From: Warburgia ugandensis
Taxonomy: Eukaryota > Streptophyta > Magnoliopsida > Canellales > Canellaceae
Reading direction: 5' to 3'
Assembly (NCBI GenBank): GCA_035236585.1
Contig: CP141138.1
Location: 26,547,437 to 26,611,436, forward strand
Length of the DNA stretch: 64,000 bases
The translations under genes were made by a program, and so were the position numbers. The stretch's first letter is position 1. Each line of letters begins with the position of its first letter. The notes below the pieces were generated by a model. The model ran no database searches. It worked only from the letters and a program-made list of their open reading frames with translations, and was not told the origin of the DNA. Of this stretch, positions 59,219-64,000 are shown one piece after another.

Positions 59219-60427
59219 GATGTGAGAAGGTTAAGACTCCAAGGAGAATAAGAATTTTATTACCACATGGACTAATAGTCACATTCACATGTAAGAGTAT
59301 GGAGTTAATAAATACAATGAAATTAAGAGAGTCAGCATAGCTTGTGTCCAAGAGAACAAGTTCAAAGAGGCTAAAACTAGATAAATTAATGGGTATAAGC
59401 TCTGGCATATAGTAGAAGGGATAGTGTACACTTTTGAATATATAGTGATAGAATTCTTTTAACAAAATTTGTTCAAGGAGAGAACATCAACAATGTTATA
59501 AGTACATATGCCTGATATGTAGGGTTAGAAGATAGAATCAAGAGACCATTCAAGAAAGATATAAAGAGAGTAATGTAAGAAATTCCAAACACATAGGGGA
59601 TATTTATAGGAGTATACTTAAATGTTTATGTAGTGAAAGTAAATGAAGGATATTATGAGATACATGGAAGGTATAATGCTAGAGAAAGAAATGAGATGAG
59701 GAAGGTTATCTTCAACTTTGCTTTGGCATATAACTTAGCTCTAGCAAAGACATACTTTAAAAGAGGGATGAATACTTACTAACCTTTAAAAGTAGATCAT
59801 ATAAAAGCTAAATGGACTTTTTCCTACTCAAGAATACTAAAAGATCAACATGTAAGGATTATAAGATGATACTTGGTGAGAGTTTAACCATATAACATAA
59901 GTTAATGGTTATGGATATTTACATTAAGAGATGGAAGAAAAGAAATAAACTTAATAGGTGTCCAAAAACTAAGTGGTGGAACTTAAAAGAGAGAAGATAA
60001 CATTATTCACAAACAAGTTGATGGTAGAAGATTAGTGGAACAATGAAATAAAAGCAAACACCATCTGGACTAATATGACCGAGTCCATTAACAAAGCAGC
60101 AAAAGATATTCTAGGAGTATTTAAAGGTAAAAGGTGACCAGTAAAAGGAAACTTCGTGGAATAAAAAGGTGCAAAAAGTTATTAAAGAGAAATGTTTGTG
60201 TTTTAAAGCATGGCAAAGTACTAAAAATAATGAAAACTTTGAGTAATATAAGAATGCTTAAAGGTTGTTAAGAGAGTAGAAAGTATGGCTAAATTGAAGG
60301 CATATGATGATCTCTATAATAACGTAGGGTTAAGAGAAGCTAAGAAAGATGTGTTCAAACTTGCCAAAAATAAGAAAATAGAAGAATAATGACTTACATC
60401 ACATTAAATGCATTAAAAGTGACAACC
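59219..60427 (+). pseudogene. RTE-type LINE fragment (endonuclease and following region)
   Basis: Conceptual fragments in order: VRRLRLQGE (start of the ORF), SIACVQENKF with the conserved Q-E of the APE endonuclease, INGYKLWH, NINNVISTYAP, GIFIGVYLN, NFALAYNLALAKTYFKRG, TKWWNLK, KKVQKVIKEKCLCFKAWQ and AKKDVFKLAKNKK. This is the layout of plant RTE-clade LINE proteins from the N-terminus to just before the RT domain. Numerous stops and frameshifts are present. The fragment is cut at 60427-60432 by an LTR insertion with AAAGG as the left duplication copy, so the RT part may resume beyond the window. Confidence 0.8.
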
Positions 60428-60432
60428 AAAGG

Positions 60433-63400
60433 TGTCGTGACCCGGGTTTTCATATATATGTCCAAGAAAGATAAGTGATATACTTACATTATTTATACAG
60501 TTTGTTCAACCTTTGTCTTTATCCAAGATTTGCATCCACTTCCAACTGCACTACTACAAAGTCAAATTCTTCATAATCATGAGATATTGTAAACATATTT
60601 ACAATTCTCTTGTATAAGTAGTTTCGTATCTATTAAACCAATTTAAAAGTCCAATTCCAAATGATTTTTAAAGCAGTTATAAAGAATATATTTTGAAAAT
60701 ATAATGTAAAACATGCATAACTTTAAATTGTTTTCAAATGACCAAATCCGCATGGTAATCTCACATAAATCATAACATATATTATGAAATCACATATGTG
60801 GATAACTTTTAAATTATGTAAAAGATCCATCATCTAACATGATAAATCAAATGTCATAAAATCCTCAAAATATTAAAGTAGTAATCAATTAAACGACAAA
60901 CGTAGGCAATCCCAAACCAACAATATCAGCATGTGCATATATGCACCCCGACAAAAACATCAATCAGTTGGTCATGAGTACTCATCTAAAAACCATTAGC
61001 AAGCCCATCTACTTGGAGTCATAAGACAAAAATGTCATGGAACACTATGCTCGTGCTCAAATCTCTAAATCGTGTCTCAAGTATCCATAAACTAGCCATT
61101 GTAGCCTCCACGACGATTGCCATGACCACCTATAGTGGTTATTCCTATCATAATAGTAGAGAAAAATAGGTGCTTCTTTGGGCACAAATATCTACCACTA
61201 AAGTGGTTAGAGGCCGTGGGCCAAACTCGTACAATCTCTTAGTACACTGCCCATTAGGCTCATTAGCCTGAACAAACAGTATCTCAATCCAAAGGTTATC
61301 TTATCATATAACATATATATCTCATGCAAAACTATGTATTTTTTTAACATACCTCAAAACATGGGATTGATGCATTTTAAGAATCATCTTTTCTTTCAAA
61401 AACATACAATTGCATATAATATAATAGATAGTATCATTTTCATTTTTCATATAAAAGTATGCATCATGGTTATGAAGGTATACATAATTCACATGCCTCA
61501 TTAATAAGTATTTGCATTATTTAAAACAAAAAATAATATAACATAACAAGATATCAATTTTATGGGAGGCCTATAATTCAAATCGAATGCATAATAATCA
61601 AATAATTATTATGGTTTAATTATTTAAAATTTACATATTTTAATAAAGTCGATGACATGCTCAAAATTCCAAATGTCAAATAGATGTTAAAATTACCTAC
61701 CTCTTACGGTGATTTTCATAAATTCCTCAAGCTTTTCCCTTGGCTTTCATTATGATCTAATGATGAGTCACTTCATTTATGCCTTAATCTAGAGTGTGCA
61801 TAAAAATTATGCTTTCAATATACCTACACACACGCTTAGATATTTAATTTTAACTATGATCTAATGGTCCAGATCATCCTAGATCATTGAATCATTAAAT
61901 CTCCATGATCTTTTCTTAGATACATCTTTGGATCTTACTACCTTAAACATCCTAAGCTTAAATTAAATTTCTAGGGTTGGATTGGTATAGAAATCTATAT
62001 TTTAATGTGCATCGAGTAGATCTAGCCAAAAAAGGTCCTACCTTGTTGTTTGTGAATCCTTACTTATATCATCGCAAGAGATGATGGATTACAGATGGAT
62101 TGCCACGTTGAAGTTTGATTATGGTTGTGCATCCTTGCCTTCTCCAAATCTTCAATTAGATTCAACTGATCGCCAAATAACTGGAGTGGTTTTACTCCTC
62201 AATTCACATAGATAAAGATAGTTTAGATCAAATGTTTTAGGCCACTAATCAAGGAAATGAGGTGCATAATCTCATAATTTAAGTCAATAGTCAGATCACG
62301 GAAGAGGGTCATATATATATATATATATATATTATTTTGGGGTTTTTGTTGATGGGCCTATGCCTAGAGTAAGGTGAAGACTTGGTTCAATCGTAAATCT
62401 GGGTGTTTGAACACTAACATATGATCAGGTCAACGTATGGGGCCAGCTCAATTGTAGATTAGATGCCCTGGTGTTAAATCTATGGCTAGACCAAATTAAA
62501 AGCTCAAATTGATCAAGGATCTAGGTGCTAAGCAACTAATCAAATGTTAGATGGTCTTAAAAGGGAGAACCAGTTGTCTATCTATTATTTAGTGACCGAT
62601 CAATGGTTGGGTCATGATGAAAGTTTAGATAGGTCATAAATCTAACATTTGGTGATAGATCAATGGCTATACATCATGATGGATGGTCAAATCCATCACA
62701 GACCATCATAATCGTGATTGTATATCACTATTGGCTTCAGATCACCACCGAATCTTCACCTATGGTCAAATTGGTTGATGGGGTTTGCTTCTTACATCTT
62801 GAGAGTTTTCCCCTCCTTGCATGAGGTGGAGATAGGCTACCCTTCTTTATGACCATTCCAACTCAAATCCAATAGTCAAATCGACTCCGATCGTTGTCAT
62901 TTCAAAAGGGCACAACCGTTTGATGGTTATGGAGATAATGAATAGCTCAAATCTCATATCTAAGATGTTCCTTCATCTGTGCATGATGGAGATCATTGGC
63001 TCTATTCATTGTCACAAAGTCACCATCAATGGTGGATTCCAAAAAGAATGGAGAGGGGAAAGTGATTGAAGGGAAGAGGAGCAACAAGGAGAGATGGTTC
63101 TGACGAGTAGGATGCACTAGAGGGAGAAAGAGAGAAGTTGCTAGCCAAAGAGGGGGAAGTTAGTGGGTTTGCTAACGAACAAAAAGGGTGATGGGTCGAT
63201 TTAGGCGAGGTCAACTCAGCTATTGTCAATGGAGCAAGGAAGAGTGAGGGAAAGGAGGAAACATGGCTGGGGTGCTAGTCAAGCTATGTCAATTGGAGGA
63301 GAGCTAAGGAAGGAGAGAGAGCAACATAGGGGGTGTGACTAACATGGCCTGCTCTTACCAATGAGTTGTGCCAAAGAGAGAAGCAAGGGAAGATGGAAGA

Positions 63401-64000
63401 GAAAGGGCTGGTATAGGTGTGGCTAGCTCGACTATCATACCTATCGTCGGAGAAGAGGGATTGAAATCTGGAAGGGAGAAGAGGGAGGATGGGGTTTTGG
63501 GGGTTAGTGCATTGCCATCAGCTAATCTCAGGTGGTGGTGATCCATAGTCTTCATTGTACCATCGATGGCTGCTTTGGATAGTGACCAAGAAGGAGAGAG
63601 GAGAATAGGGGGGTTGTTGGTGATGAAAAGGGAAGTGTTTTCTAAGGTTTTAGGTTGCCGGGGTCGGTGGGCAAAAAGGATAGGGGAAGGTGGATCACTA
63701 GTGATAGGTGATCATGGTGGCTAGTTGTTGTGCGGTAGTCATCACTGAGCTGCAAAGGGATAAAAATGGCCCTTTCCATTTGTAACCTCTTTTTATTTTA
63801 AACGTATAAATGGGGCCCACTACAAAATTACTAAAATGCCCCTATAATTAAAAAACATGCAACTTTCTGGTTGAAACTCCATTTTCAACATTCTTAGTAT
63901 CGTTGGATCTATTTTTCTAAGTTCATTCCAAATACTAAGGTTTCAATCCTTGATTTAGTTTTTATAAAAAGCTCATTTCTTTGGAATCTAGAACTAAAAA
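60433..64000 (-). mobile_element. Tekay/Del-like LTR F, running off the window
   Basis: The plus strand starts TGTCGTGACCCGGGTTTTCA, the inverted LTR 3' end. It shares TAGCCTCCACGACGATTGCC (61107), CCCATTAGGCTCATTAGCC (61250) and TTACTAAAATGCCCC (63828) with LTR B and the split LTR. At least 3.57 kb lie in the window. Comparison with LTR B predicts its other end some 100-250 bp beyond 64000, where an AAAGG duplication copy would be expected if it is solo. Open frames at 63026-63555 are in the purine-rich LTR part and are not genes. Confidence 0.75.
62311..62332. repeat. (AT)11 microsatellite
   Basis: Short AT dinucleotide run within LTR F. Confidence 0.95.

Overview
This window is repeat-rich DNA from a flowering-plant nuclear genome. 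Every recognisable coding trace belongs to a transposable element: Athila-type and chromovirus-type Ty3/gypsy LTR retrotransposons, an RTE-type LINE, tRNA-derived SINEs, small inverted-repeat elements and a decayed caulimovirid-like fragment. I see no host gene. The low GC content, long LTRs, PBS types (tRNA-Asp for Athila, a tRNA-Met-like remnant elsewhere) and nested insertions suggest a heterochromatic, gene-poor region. The species cannot be named from this sequence.

Left third (1-21,550): an old minus-strand LTR of a Tekay/Del-like family appears to be split into pieces at 10,388-12,348, 17,035-17,981 and 21,150-~21,550. Three later insertions divide it. The first is a complete 8.8-kb Athila-like non-autonomous element on the minus strand (1,597-10,387, duplication TCTAA). 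The second is a 4.7-kb solo LTR on plus (12,349-17,034, TAAGA). The third is a 3.2-kb solo LTR on minus (17,982-21,149, TCTCT).

Middle (21,550-31,570): a (GT)71 microsatellite, a broken Ty3/gypsy gag on minus with a PBS remnant, two foldback elements, a truncated Au-like SINE, a 3.6-kb solo LTR on plus (25,847-29,416, AAAGA) and an Athila-like solo LTR on minus (29,491-31,068).

Right half (31,572-52,940): a plus-strand Athila with duplication ATATT. Its gag, protease, RT, RNase H and integrase are recognisable but frameshifted. The protease active-site segment and one integrase catalytic aspartate are missing, and another catalytic aspartate is changed. Its 3' LTR is split by a 9.9-kb non-autonomous element (42,110-52,019) of the same family as the one at 1,597-10,387. 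These two non-autonomous copies keep the Athila-type PBS, a long leader homologous to the Athila leader, a conserved post-coding motif, the PPT and Athila-like LTR ends. In place of gag-pol they carry an unrelated reading frame of about 515 codons. I read this as a helper/passenger relationship, and it is the most interesting feature of the window.

Right end (52,946-64,000): a degenerate pararetrovirus-like protease/RT fragment, a tRNA-derived SINE with target-site duplication, an Athila-like solo LTR on minus (56,930-58,934), and an RTE LINE fragment interrupted by a Tekay-like LTR on minus that runs off the window.
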